A stretch of 64,000 nt of DNA from an uncultured Spirochaetales bacterium (lineage in GTDB: Bacteria > Spirochaetota > Spirochaetia > Sphaerochaetales > Sphaerochaetaceae). Positions within the stretch are counted from its first letter, which is position 1, and each line of letters opens with the position of its first letter. The DNA lies in NCBI GenBank assembly GCA_949289305.1, contig CASENB010000008.1, positions 23,307 through 87,306 of the forward strand. Direction: 5' to 3'. Shown here piece after piece: positions 52,600 through 60,718 of this stretch. The notes under the pieces are model-generated. The model was not told the origin of the DNA. It ran no database searches and worked only from the letters and a program-made list of their open reading frames with translations. A program made the position numbers and the translations under genes.

Positions 52600-53620
52600 C
52601 TAAAGTCCCGCTCTCTGCGCTTTTATAAATGGCTTCTACTGCCAAGAGGGATTTTAATCCTTCGCTTGCGTTAATAAGAGGTTCCCTATCTGAAATAATT
52701 GCATCTACAAAATCCTCATATTCCGCCTTATGGTTGTCCACAGGCACTGCAGGAGAGGAAGCTGAGTTAACAGGACCGGAAGAGAACTTCTTTATTATCT
52801 CATTGTCTTTTTCATTCATATTCTTAAACGACCACATCAGAAGATGATCGTCTTCTGCAATAATCGTTCCGTCACTTCCAGTAAGCTCTATCCGTCTGCT
52901 GCATCCAGGCCAAGATGCTGTCGATACCTCAAATGTACCAAGACTTCCATCAGAAAAAGATAGGGAAGAACAAAGAACATCTTCAACATCTATTCTTACG
53001 TGATCTAAAGTGTTTGAAAAAGCAAAAACGCTCTTTAGCGGAGCAGAGAAAGAGAGTAAGAGATCAAGGCCGTGTATCCCCTGATTCATGAGGCATCCGC
53101 CCCCATCTACTGCTTTAGTGCCACGCCAAGGGGCTGAATCATAGTACTCCTGACTTCTAAACCATTTCATGTAATACGAAGACAGTACCCTCTTGCCAAG
53201 CCTTCCGCTGTCTATTGCCTTTCTTATTTCCAAGTTAAGCGGAGAGAACCTGTTTTGAAAGATAACTCCAATTTTCGCACCGCTCTCTTTTGATGCTTCT
53301 ATCATCTTATATGCGCTGCTGCTATCTACTGCCATCGGCTTTTCAAGGAGAGTATGGATTCCTTTTTTAAGGGCGGGAACGGCATACTCTGCCCTTATTC
53401 CACTTGGCGTTGTAATAGCTAATGCATCGATACCTGAATTAAAAAACGCATCAAGATCGCTATATCCTCTTCCTCCGAAGTCAGAGGCAAAAGCATCCGC
53501 TTTACTCTGATCCTTATGATAGGCAGAGACAAGCTCTGCATTGTCTGTTAAAGAAATGGCCTCAGCATGCGTCCTTGCAATTGAGCCAAGTCCGATAATT
53601 CCAAATTTAACTTTTCTCAT
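52589..53620 (-). CDS. Gfo/Idh/MocA-family oxidoreductase
   Basis: A 343-residue dehydrogenase. FGIIGLGSIARTHAEAIS has the GxGxxA motif, HTLLEKPMAVDSSSAY has the EKP motif with the catalytic lysine, and GGCLMNQGIHGLDLLL carries the conserved substrate-side histidine. It is not an operon member with nagB, which has its own terminator 50 nt upstream of this start, so its substrate is open. GGTGA precedes the ATG. Confidence 0.88.
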   Translation of the reverse strand: MRKVKFGIIGLGSIARTHAEAISLTDNAELVSAYHKDQSKADAFASDFGGRGYSDLDAFFNSGIDALAITTPSGIRAEYAVPALKKGIHTLLEKPMAVDSSSAYKMIEASKESGAKIGVIFQNRFSPLNLEIRKAIDSGRLGKRVLSSYYMKWFRSQEYYDSAPWRGTKAVDGGGCLMNQGIHGLDLLLSFSAPLKSVFAFSNTLDHVRIDVEDVLCSSLSFSDGSLGTFEVSTASWPGCSRRIELTGSDGTIIAEDDHLLMWSFKNMNEKDNEIIKKFSSGPVNSASSPAVPVDNHKAEYEDFVDAIISDREPLINASEGLKSLLAVEAIYKSAESGTLVNL

Positions 53621-53647
53621 ATCTATATCACCTTAATAATAATTAAT

Positions 53648-53670
53648 AAAAGAAGGGGCCAAAGCCCCTT
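53648..53670 (-). terminator. rho-independent terminator of nagB
   Basis: On the minus strand AAGGGGC and GCCCCTT pair around TTTG, followed by CTTTT. The stem begins at the first base of the nagB stop codon region. Confidence 0.8.
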
Positions 53671-54479
53671 TATACGATCGACATCGGATCTAAATGCGCC
53701 TGCTCGATATCTTTAAAGTACTTATAAGTATCTACTTTGAGTTCTCCGCAGGCAGGTTCATCGCATACGATGATCGCCTTCGGATGAAGCTGAAGAGCAG
53801 AACATGTCCACATCTGGCTTACCCCGCCTTCTACAGTGTGCGCTAGAGCTCTTGCCTTAGAGTGTCCATTTACAAGAACAAGCACTTCCTTGCTGTCCGT
53901 TACAGTCTTAACTCCTACTGTTAAGGCAGTGGATGGAACCTTCGTGATATCACCATCGAAGAATCTTGAATTCATGACTTTCGTATCGTATGTCAGACTC
54001 TTTTCACGTGTACGTGAAGAAAGGGATGAGAAAGGCTCGTTGAATGCGATATGTCCATCTGCACCGATTCCTCCCATAAATAGATCTATTCCACCGTATG
54101 ATGCGATCTTTTCCTCATAGCGCTCGCATTCAGCTTTGAGATCCTTTACAGTTCCATCAAGCATATTTATATTCTTATCTTCAATATCTATATGGTTGAA
54201 AAAGTTCTCATGCATAAACGTCCAGTAGCTTTGAGGATGGTTTCTATCCAAGCCTACGTACTCATCCATATTGAACGTCACAACGTTTTTAAACGAGATA
54301 AAGCCGTTCTTATTCATTTTTATCAGCTCTTTGTAAGTTCCAATAGGGCTTGATCCTGTAGGAAGTCCCAAGACAAAAGGCTTGTCAGACTTTCTATTGT
54401 GTTCTTTAATCCTTGATGCGATGTACCTTGCGGCCCACAGCGACATCTTCTCATAATCCGGTTCAATAATAACTCTCAC
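53670..54479 (-). CDS. nagB: glucosamine-6-phosphate deaminase NagB
   Basis: A 269-residue enzyme close to the E. coli length of 266. [17 protein letters not shown] binds the sugar phosphate, [11 protein letters not shown] carries the catalytic Asp, and [20 protein letters not shown] carries the catalytic His/Glu region. It converts glucosamine-6-phosphate to fructose-6-phosphate and ammonia. The start is GTG at 54479, supported by AAGGAGG and by the family N-terminus MRVIIEP. It has its own promoter and terminator; nagA is not nearby. Confidence 0.95.
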   Translation of the reverse strand: MRVIIEPDYEKMSLWAARYIASRIKEHNRKSDKPFVLGLPTGSSPIGTYKELIKMNKNGFISFKNVVTFNMDEYVGLDRNHPQSYWTFMHENFFNHIDIEDKNINMLDGTVKDLKAECERYEEKIASYGGIDLFMGGIGADGHIAFNEPFSSLSSRTREKSLTYDTKVMNSRFFDGDITKVPSTALTVGVKTVTDSKEVLVLVNGHSKARALAHTVEGGVSQMWTCSALQLHPKAIIVCDEPACGELKVDTYKYFKDIEQAHLDPMSIV

Positions 54480-54501
54480 GCTATCCTCCTTGAGTTTCTA
54501 T

Positions 54502-54530
54502 ATGATAATTTGAAATAGAAGAAAACTCAA
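54502..54530 (-). promoter_or_regulatory. nagB promoter with overlapping inverted repeat
   Basis: TTGAGT (54530-54525), a 17-nt spacer and TATCAT (54507-54502). TTGAGTTT at the -35 is complementary to AAACTCAA just before the ribosome site, with ATAG/CTAT extending the arms. Together they could form an operator or an RNA structure near GGAGG. Confidence 0.58.
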
Positions 54531-54535
54531 ATTAA

Positions 54536-55597
54536 TTATTCTATAATAGCAGATGCGACTACCTCATCTCCATCATATATTACTGCACTCTGTCCTGGCG
54601 TTATCGCATTAACATTCGACAAAAACTCTATTTCAATTTCGTCTTCCCCTATTTTTTTTACTTTCGCAGCATTTCCAGGGGAGGTGCTTCTAACTTTTAC
54701 GCTGTAGTCTATAAACGGCGAGAATTCCTCGCTCTTCATATAAACGATGTTGTTCGCCCTAGCCTTTAGCGAGAGCGTATCCTCCTTAGTTCCGACTACT
54801 ACCTGGTTCTTACTGCTGTCAAGCCTAATGACGTAAAGAGGTTCCGAGTATGCAATTCCAAGGCCTTTTCTCTGTCCTATCGTATAGTGCCAGAATCCAT
54901 CGTGCTCTCCAAGTTTCTTTCCATCTTTGAAAACAATGTCTCCCTTCCTATCCTTGGCCATTAAAAGATCCGTATAGTCCCCTCCATAAAAGTCCTGGCT
55001 TTCCGCCTCTCCTTCCTTATGAAAACCTTGTACGACATCTATCTTCCTTACATCCTCTTTTGTCATCCCTCCAAGAGGGAAAAGAGTACATTTCAGCTGC
55101 TGTTGCGTAAGACGAGAAAGAAAATAGGACTGGTCTTTTTTTAGATCGACAGCCTTTTTTACAGCATAGCGATCTCCGTTCTTTACTATTCTCGCATAAT
55201 GCCCTGTTGCAAAATAATCAAAAGAGACTATTTTCCTTGCCTCGTTTACCATCGCGCCGAATTTAATTAGCGCATTACACCATATGCATGGATTAGGAGT
55301 TCTTGCGCTCATATACTCAGATCTGAAATTGTCTAAAACCTTCTGCTCATATAAAGAGGAACAATCTATTGTGATATGCTCTATTCCGATTTTTTCAGCA
55401 ATCTCTTTTATCTTTACGATATCTTCATCCTTATTCGGATTATAACAACTGTTAGGAGATACGGGAGCAGGATATGGGCTGTCTTTTTTCCATATTAGCA
55501 TCGTAGCCCCGATTACGTCATATCCCTGCTTTTTTAAAAGGTATGCAGCAACTGAAGAATCTATTCCTCCAGATAGTCCGACTAAAACTTTTTCCAT
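54536..55597 (-). CDS. mnmA: MnmA-family tRNA thiouridylase lacking the usual second catalytic cysteine
   Basis: A 353-residue PP-loop protein. VGLSGGIDSSVAAYLLKKQG is the PP-loop, TPNPCIWCNALIKFGAMV has the first catalytic Cys in a CxxC, TGHYARIV, KKDQSYFLSRL and HYTIGQRKGLGIAYSEPLYV are MnmA signatures. Where normal MnmA has SQDICF with the second catalytic Cys, this protein reads ESQDFYGGDY, shortened and without it. An insertion near residue 45 holds one extra Cys (NSCYNPN). It probably still thiolates uridine but by altered chemistry, or it has another target. TGTTAAAAT ends 6 nt before the ATG, so leaderless translation is likely. Confidence 0.8.
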   Translation of the reverse strand: MEKVLVGLSGGIDSSVAAYLLKKQGYDVIGATMLIWKKDSPYPAPVSPNSCYNPNKDEDIVKIKEIAEKIGIEHITIDCSSLYEQKVLDNFRSEYMSARTPNPCIWCNALIKFGAMVNEARKIVSFDYFATGHYARIVKNGDRYAVKKAVDLKKDQSYFLSRLTQQQLKCTLFPLGGMTKEDVRKIDVVQGFHKEGEAESQDFYGGDYTDLLMAKDRKGDIVFKDGKKLGEHDGFWHYTIGQRKGLGIAYSEPLYVIRLDSSKNQVVVGTKEDTLSLKARANNIVYMKSEEFSPFIDYSVKVRSTSPGNAAKVKKIGEDEIEIEFLSNVNAITPGQSAVIYDGDEVVASAIIE

Positions 55598-55603
55598 AAC
55601 ACT

Positions 55604-55612
55604 ATTTTAACA
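55604..55612 (-). promoter_or_regulatory. extended -10 box of the mnmA-like gene
   Basis: TGTTAAAAT on the minus strand, TGn plus TAAAAT; it ends 6 nt before the ATG at 55597. Confidence 0.52.
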
Positions 55613-55645
55613 GATATGCTAAACTATGAGTAGGAAGGAAAAAAT

Positions 55646-55777
55646 ATGAATAAAGCTGTCATCTTAAAAGAAAAGAACGTTCCGCTCCTTATAAGGAAGG
55701 CCCTTCCTTCTGTTAGAAAGGAGATAAGAAAAGATCTTCTGATAATCAAGAAAGCAGAATGCCCGATGCCTATTTAA
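55646..55777 (+). CDS. possible 43-residue basic protein
   Basis: ATG at 55646 with GAAGGA 6 nt upstream opens MNKAVILKEKNVPLLIRKAL, followed by PSVRKEIRKDLLIIKKAECP and ending at a TAA at 55775. The protein is strongly basic and amphipathic. It lies on the plus strand in the gap between two minus-strand genes, and its last bases overlap the end of the J-domain gene. No family is recognised. The ribosome site and composition favour a real small gene, but the evidence is thin. Confidence 0.38.
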   Translation: MNKAVILKEKNVPLLIRKALPSVRKEIRKDLLIIKKAECPMPI

Positions 55778-56879
55778 GAATATTTTTAAGTTTATTATAA
55801 GCATCGATCGCTTTCGCAGTCTCCGCGTTTGCGAACTCCAAAAACGCAGGATCAAGATTATAAGATGCGATTTTATCAGGATGTAAGCCCATCATTTTCT
55901 TTTTGTAAGCATCATCCAGTTCTTTTCTGCAGGAAGTCTTATCAAGGCCGAAAAACTTTAAACAGTCTTCTATCGGATCATCTGCATTGGAATTATCTAG
56001 CTCATCAAAGTATGAAAAGAATATGCGCCTCTCATCGCTGCTATCGCTAAAGCCGTCTATGTAGTATGCAAAGTCAAGAGGTGAAAGAGATCTTCCATAG
56101 TCAGCGTAACTGCTTCCGCCGAAATCAGGATTGACGAGAGAGAACTCGCTTCTCTCTTTTTCAACACTTAGCTTAAAAGGCCTGTTTTTAGGTTCATCCT
56201 GCATTGCCTCAAGCAGCGTCATATAATCAATTATATTCGGCCGCTCAAGACCAGAGAAAAGAGCTATGTTAACAAGAGATTTCAAATATGCTATCAAAGC
56301 CAGTCTTTTTTCATCGGTTACCTTCTTATCATAGTCCAATATTCCTAAATAAAATGATGAAAGACTACCGATATCTATCTTATCTTTCGCTATTAAATCT
56401 GTTTTAACATAAAAAGAGCCCTCATCCTTATCATCATAAAAGAGCGTTATAACCATTTTAGAAATATCAAAAGATCTTAAGCTGTTAAAGAACTTTGTCC
56501 TTCCCTTTTCATCTCTTTTAATCTCGGTCTTTTTTATCTCGTAATACTCTTCATCTTCAAAGAGACTCAAAGGAACTGAATACCCTGCATCTTTTAAAAG
56601 AGATAAGATTCGGCTTAGCTTAATCTCTTTTCCTTCCATTCCGTTTAAAACAGCGTTTGAGGCCTCCTCTTCGTTTTTAAAGAACGTCTTATTTACCTTT
56701 ACCCTCTTTACTTTCAGCTTGAACAGAGCGCCGCTAAGACTTAATGAGAAAGTATCTACGCTCCTTTTGCTGCCGTCTATAACCATACTCTCTTCTAAAG
56801 CCAGAGAGGCTGAGAGAGTAAGAGTTGAAAAACTTCTATCTAAAATGTTCTTCAGTTCATTTTCAAGATTTAAAAGCAT
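55770..56879 (-). CDS. hypothetical protein with C-terminal J-domain
   Basis: A 369-residue protein. The last ~75 residues look like a J-domain: CLKFFGLDKTSCRKELDDAY, then KKKMMGLHPDKI with the HPD motif, and FANAETAKAIDAYNKLKNIL. The N-terminal ~290 residues match no family I know and lack zinc-finger or G/F regions, so this would be a class III DnaJ-like cochaperone that recruits Hsp70 to a specific client. I choose the ATG at 56879, because TATTAT ends 6 nt upstream and there is no Shine-Dalgarno site. Confidence 0.65.
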   Translation of the reverse strand: MLLNLENELKNILDRSFSTLTLSASLALEESMVIDGSKRSVDTFSLSLSGALFKLKVKRVKVNKTFFKNEEEASNAVLNGMEGKEIKLSRILSLLKDAGYSVPLSLFEDEEYYEIKKTEIKRDEKGRTKFFNSLRSFDISKMVITLFYDDKDEGSFYVKTDLIAKDKIDIGSLSSFYLGILDYDKKVTDEKRLALIAYLKSLVNIALFSGLERPNIIDYMTLLEAMQDEPKNRPFKLSVEKERSEFSLVNPDFGGSSYADYGRSLSPLDFAYYIDGFSDSSDERRIFFSYFDELDNSNADDPIEDCLKFFGLDKTSCRKELDDAYKKKMMGLHPDKIASYNLDPAFLEFANAETAKAIDAYNKLKNILK

Positions 56880-56885
56880 ATTCTG

Positions 56886-56891
56886 ATAATA
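56886..56891 (-). promoter_or_regulatory. -10 box of the J-domain protein gene, leaderless type
   Basis: TATTAT on the minus strand, ending 6 nt before the ATG at 56879. Confidence 0.48.
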
Positions 56892-57021
56892 CAACAAGAG
56901 ATAGAGGTATGAAAGAATTTTTGTAGTTATGATTAACTAGATCCTGTTTTTTCCTAGTTAATGCGACCTAAAGTAGAAAAATAGAGAATAATAACTCTTT
57001 TTTTCTCCCTTTCTGTCTAAC

Positions 57022-57027
57022 TAAGAT
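57022..57027 (+). promoter_or_regulatory. -10 box of the hemolysin III-like gene, leaderless type
   Basis: TAAGAT ending 6 nt before the ATG at 57034; no Shine-Dalgarno site lies between. Confidence 0.42.
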
Positions 57028-57033
57028 TATTGT

Positions 57034-57690
57034 ATGAGCTGGTTAGAAAGAAAAATTCCATTACCAATTTATGATAATCCGAAAGATGAGAAGATAAATG
57101 CGAACACCCATTTTTTCGGCGTAGTCCTAGCCGTTTTCGGCTTTGCATTAACACTGTTTTTATCAAAAAACATTACAAGATACGGCCTAAAATCTGCACT
57201 TATCATATTCTCATATTCAAACATCCTATTATACCTATCATCGACGCTTTACCATGCGCTAAAGCCTGGAAATGCCAAAAGGGTTTTCAGGATATTTGAT
57301 CACAGTACGATATACATCCTTATATCTGCAACATACACCCCGATATTAATATATATCGGAAACCAAAGCGCATACATCCTTCTTGCATCCCTATGGACAA
57401 TAAGCGCAGCCGGAATTGTGATTACAATACTCTTTTGGAAGAAATTGAGAATACTACATGTGGCTCTTTATGTTGTCATGGGATGGCTCTGCGTCGTATT
57501 TAAAGACAGCATATTCCCATACATTCCATCCGGTCTCATAAAATTTCTAGCTCTTGGCGGCGTAAGTTACACTTCCGGCCTGATCTTCTACGGTTGTAAG
57601 AAGATTCCTCACTATCATGGAATATGGCACATATTCACTCTTCTTGGTTCCGTATTCTTCTATGTTGGAATACTGAGATACCTCATCTGA
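57034..57690 (+). CDS. hemolysin III/PAQR-family membrane protein (YqfA-like)
   Basis: A 218-residue protein with seven hydrophobic helices. The Hly-III/PAQR signatures are present: EKINANTHFFGVVLAVFGFAL, YLSSTLYHALKPGNAKRVFRIFDHSTIYIL (Ser-His and Asp-His) and KKIPHYHGIWHIFTLLGS (the C-terminal HxxxH). These histidines and aspartate form a zinc site. Bacterial members are linked to membrane homeostasis and not reliably to haemolysis. It ends tail-to-tail with the GntR regulator gene, overlapping by 8 nt. Confidence 0.9.
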   Translation: MSWLERKIPLPIYDNPKDEKINANTHFFGVVLAVFGFALTLFLSKNITRYGLKSALIIFSYSNILLYLSSTLYHALKPGNAKRVFRIFDHSTIYILISATYTPILIYIGNQSAYILLASLWTISAAGIVITILFWKKLRILHVALYVVMGWLCVVFKDSIFPYIPSGLIKFLALGGVSYTSGLIFYGCKKIPHYHGIWHIFTLLGSVFFYVGILRYLI

Positions 57691-58795
57691 TGTCTTTAAT
57701 TGACGAGCCCTGATGAAAGCTGCATGGAATTACTCTAGAGTACTCCTTCTTCTTATATTCAGGATCCCTCATCATATCTAAGAGGGTGGATGCGACAACC
57801 TTTCCCATCTCGTTGCTCTGACTTACCGTACATGTAATGCCCTCCCTATCGTAGTCCTCCAGCGAGTAATCGAAACAGACGACAGAGATATCCTCTCCTA
57901 TCTTCTTTCCGTGCTGATTGAGAGCTGCCTTAAGCGCCTGATAAAGCATAACGTTACAGCAGCAAACGGCGGTGCAGGACGGGATTTTTCTCAGAAAATT
58001 CCAGATCTCCTTTGCCAACTTGTCTTTATTCTCAAGATCCTCAGTCAAGAAGAACTTCACATACTCATCATCAAATACGCAGGAGTGTTTGAATACGGAT
58101 TTTGCATATCCTTGATACTTTTTAACTCCTTGGTAATTGTCATATAAGAAAAGCCCAGCAATATGCCTGTGCCCTTTCTGCGTCAATGCAGAGATAAGAT
58201 TCTCAGCTGCCATCTCATCGTCATTCAATATCTTCGGATATCCTGTCTCGCTATAGTAATTGTTATAGAAGATAAAAGGTATGTTCTTTTGATAAAGCGA
58301 TGAATACACATCTAGATTCGGATTTGCCATGCTCGCCTTAACGCCATCGATTATTATGCCGTCAAATCCTTCAGAACAAGATAAGAGACATCTTCTTTCA
58401 TTTGACAGCTTGTTATCGGTATAGAATATCCTGATATCTACCTTATACGGCGAGAAGTACTCTTTTACAGAAGATACGAGAATCGAGTTTGCTCCTCTAT
58501 CCGTACCTTGTATGATTATCGCAATTCTGAAATCAGCACTGCTGTCTATCGCACTAAGCGTTAACGCCTTATGTTTGTCAAAATATGTCCCTCCTCCATG
58601 GACTGCATATAAAAGCCCCTCGTCCTCTAGAGTTCTAAGAGCTCTTCTCACTGTCTCCCTGCAGACTGACAGCCTCTTAGTCAAAAAGACTTCGCTTGGG
58701 ATTTTCGTATTGGATGTAAATTTATTCTGATCAATATAAGTTAAAACATAGTCGATAACTGCTTTCTGTTTACTCTTTTTAACACTTTTCATCAC
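57683..58795 (-). CDS. GntR-family regulator with LacI-type effector domain (AraR-like)
   Basis: A 370-residue regulator. Residues ~5-75 are a GntR winged helix (KIPSEVFLTKRLSVCRETVR then RALRTLEDEGLLYAVHGGG). Residues ~90-365 are a periplasmic-binding-protein-like sensor (FRIAIIIQGTDRGANSILVS, GFDGIIIDGV, NDDEMAAENLISALTQKGHRHIAG). This is the AraR architecture. It is the last gene of the tctCBA operon, overlapping tctA by 17 nt, and the TGTCTA repeats upstream of tctC are its likely operators, so it probably represses or activates its own operon in response to the substrate. Confidence 0.85.
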   Translation of the reverse strand: MMKSVKKSKQKAVIDYVLTYIDQNKFTSNTKIPSEVFLTKRLSVCRETVRRALRTLEDEGLLYAVHGGGTYFDKHKALTLSAIDSSADFRIAIIIQGTDRGANSILVSSVKEYFSPYKVDIRIFYTDNKLSNERRCLLSCSEGFDGIIIDGVKASMANPNLDVYSSLYQKNIPFIFYNNYYSETGYPKILNDDEMAAENLISALTQKGHRHIAGLFLYDNYQGVKKYQGYAKSVFKHSCVFDDEYVKFFLTEDLENKDKLAKEIWNFLRKIPSCTAVCCCNVMLYQALKAALNQHGKKIGEDISVVCFDYSLEDYDREGITCTVSQSNEMGKVVASTLLDMMRDPEYKKKEYSRVIPCSFHQGSSIKDIR

Positions 58796-60260
58796 TCTTT
58801 TCTCCTCTCTTCCTTGCTCTAACGATTAAAACTAAAGATAGAGCGAATACGACTATAAGGATTTTAGACGCCGCGCTTTCAAAGAAGATCGAATATGAGC
58901 CTCCAGAGAGCAGAAGGGACCGCCTAAAGTTTTCTTCTATCGTATCGGCCAAAACAAGTCCAAGCAGGATTGGCACGATCGGATAATTAAATTTTATCAG
59001 GATATATGACAAAATGGAAAAGAATACGGCAGAAAACAGATCGAAGAGCGATGAGTTCACGCTAAAAGATCCTGCGAAACAGAATACAACGATAACCGGC
59101 GTTAAAATTGACATCGGTATCTTCAACGCTTTTGCAAAAGTACTAGTAAGCGCCCTTCCCTGGATATACATGAAAATGTTTATGAGAATCAAGCCGATTA
59201 AGATTGCATATGTTATCTCTCCATTTTCTATAAACAGTGAAGAGCCTGGGGTAAGATTATTTATCATAAGCGCGCCAAGAAGAACGGCAACGCATGCATC
59301 TCCGGGAATACCAAGAGTCAAAAGCGGAATTAATGTAGCTCCTGTCACTGCGTTATTCGCAGTCTCCGCAGCAGCTACAGCCTCTATAGAACCATGACCG
59401 AACTCCTCAGGATGCTTTGATATGTTCTTAGCGGCACTATAGCTTAAGAATGAGGCCTCAGAAGCTCCAGTTCCTGGAATAATTCCAACAAAAAGACCGA
59501 TGAAAGCCGCAAGGATGGAAGCAGGCGCCATCCTTTTATACTCGCTTTTACTTATCTTCCAGCTCCTATCGTCCTTTACAGCGGCATCTTTCATCTTCTC
59601 ATTTTTCCCTTTCTTAAGTACTTCGCTGAGTGCAAAAAGCCCGATTAAGGCGCAAGTCAAATCAAATCCGGAATAAAGGTTGATATTATTGAAGATATAT
59701 CTGGTCGTACCTGAAATCGGATCTAGCCCTATCATAGCAATAAAAAGACCTATGGCACATGATATTATCCCCTTCATGATGCTTTTACCGCTTACGAATG
59801 CAACTATCGTAAGGCCTGTAAGGCAGATTAGAAAGTAATCAGGACTCTTTAAGTATTCAGATAATTTTGCAACCTGCGGTGCAAACAATAATAGAGCAAA
59901 AGCGGAGAATACGCCTCCAAATGTAGAGGCGGAAAGTGCGATATGGAGAGCTTTCCTAGCTTGTCCCTTCTCTTTTAATGGATAGCCGTCGAGCATGGTA
60001 GCAGTCGCATGCGGAGTCCCAGGGGTTCTGATTAATATTGCGGAGATGCTTCCCCCATAACTTCCTGCGCAGTACATGCCAAGAAGGAATAAGAACGAAG
60101 ATACGGGATCTAAAGTGTATGTAAATGGCAGAAATACGACGATGCATAAAAGCACGGTAAGTCCTGGAATAGCTCCGAATATCATGCCAAGGAGAAGCCC
60201 TGCGTTCATATATATCAAGTTTTCTAACGTGAAAAGAAGCGAAAGCGCGTCTGCTATCAT
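58779..60260 (-). CDS. tripartite tricarboxylate transporter large permease TctA
   Basis: A 493-residue protein with about 12 helices. MNAGLLLGMIFGAIPGLTVL (GxxxGxxPGL) near the start and IGLFVGIIPGTGASEASFLS in the second half are the paired family motifs, with GIPGDACVAVLLGALMI as a further hallmark. It is the large membrane subunit of a TTT solute:cation importer, working with TctB and the binding protein TctC encoded upstream. It overlaps tctB by 4 nt. Substrate class: carboxylates, not defined further. Confidence 0.92.
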   Translation of the reverse strand: MIADALSLLFTLENLIYMNAGLLLGMIFGAIPGLTVLLCIVVFLPFTYTLDPVSSFLFLLGMYCAGSYGGSISAILIRTPGTPHATATMLDGYPLKEKGQARKALHIALSASTFGGVFSAFALLLFAPQVAKLSEYLKSPDYFLICLTGLTIVAFVSGKSIMKGIISCAIGLFIAMIGLDPISGTTRYIFNNINLYSGFDLTCALIGLFALSEVLKKGKNEKMKDAAVKDDRSWKISKSEYKRMAPASILAAFIGLFVGIIPGTGASEASFLSYSAAKNISKHPEEFGHGSIEAVAAAETANNAVTGATLIPLLTLGIPGDACVAVLLGALMINNLTPGSSLFIENGEITYAILIGLILINIFMYIQGRALTSTFAKALKIPMSILTPVIVVFCFAGSFSVNSSLFDLFSAVFFSILSYILIKFNYPIVPILLGLVLADTIEENFRRSLLLSGGSYSIFFESAASKILIVVFALSLVLIVRARKRGEKSDEKC

Positions 60261-60718
60261 ACAAGCCTCACATTAAGAACATATCTGAAAAGCAGACAAA
60301 TCAAGAGTGACGATATCGCAACGAGCGCTAAGTTCTTCTTTTTCCTCTCTCCAAGGAAAAATGACAAAAAAGATGGAAAGATAATTGACGATATGAAGAA
60401 ACCGAAAAACTTAATTGAAATGGCATAAAAAAGCAGGATTAGAAATATAATCATGGCCTTAAGTTCTTCTTTGACATCGATCTCAACATATTTTACCTTT
60501 TTCTTTGCTATAAAAAGCACAGTTTCTTTAACAAATATAAAAAGCGAGAGAGTCAATATTATTACAAGAACGATGAAAGGAAACGTTCTTGCGTTAATCA
60601 TATTTCCGTCGGATGCAACATAAACTTCTTTTTCCATAATGATAAGAAAGAAGAGAGAAAGGAAAATAAAAAACAATGAAGATATCAGCTCAATAGGCAA
60701 TCGAATCTTCTTAGCCAT
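60257..60718 (-). CDS. tripartite tricarboxylate transporter small permease TctB
   Basis: A 153-residue protein with four hydrophobic helices and a short charged loop (KKKVKYVEIDVKEELKA) between the second and third. Size, topology and position between tctC and tctA identify it as TctB, whose sequence is poorly conserved. It overlaps the ends of both neighbours by 4-8 nt. Confidence 0.85.
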   Translation of the reverse strand: MAKKIRLPIELISSLFFIFLSLFFLIIMEKEVYVASDGNMINARTFPFIVLVIILTLSLFIFVKETVLFIAKKKVKYVEIDVKEELKAMIIFLILLFYAISIKFFGFFISSIIFPSFLSFFLGERKKKNLALVAISSLLICLLFRYVLNVRLV

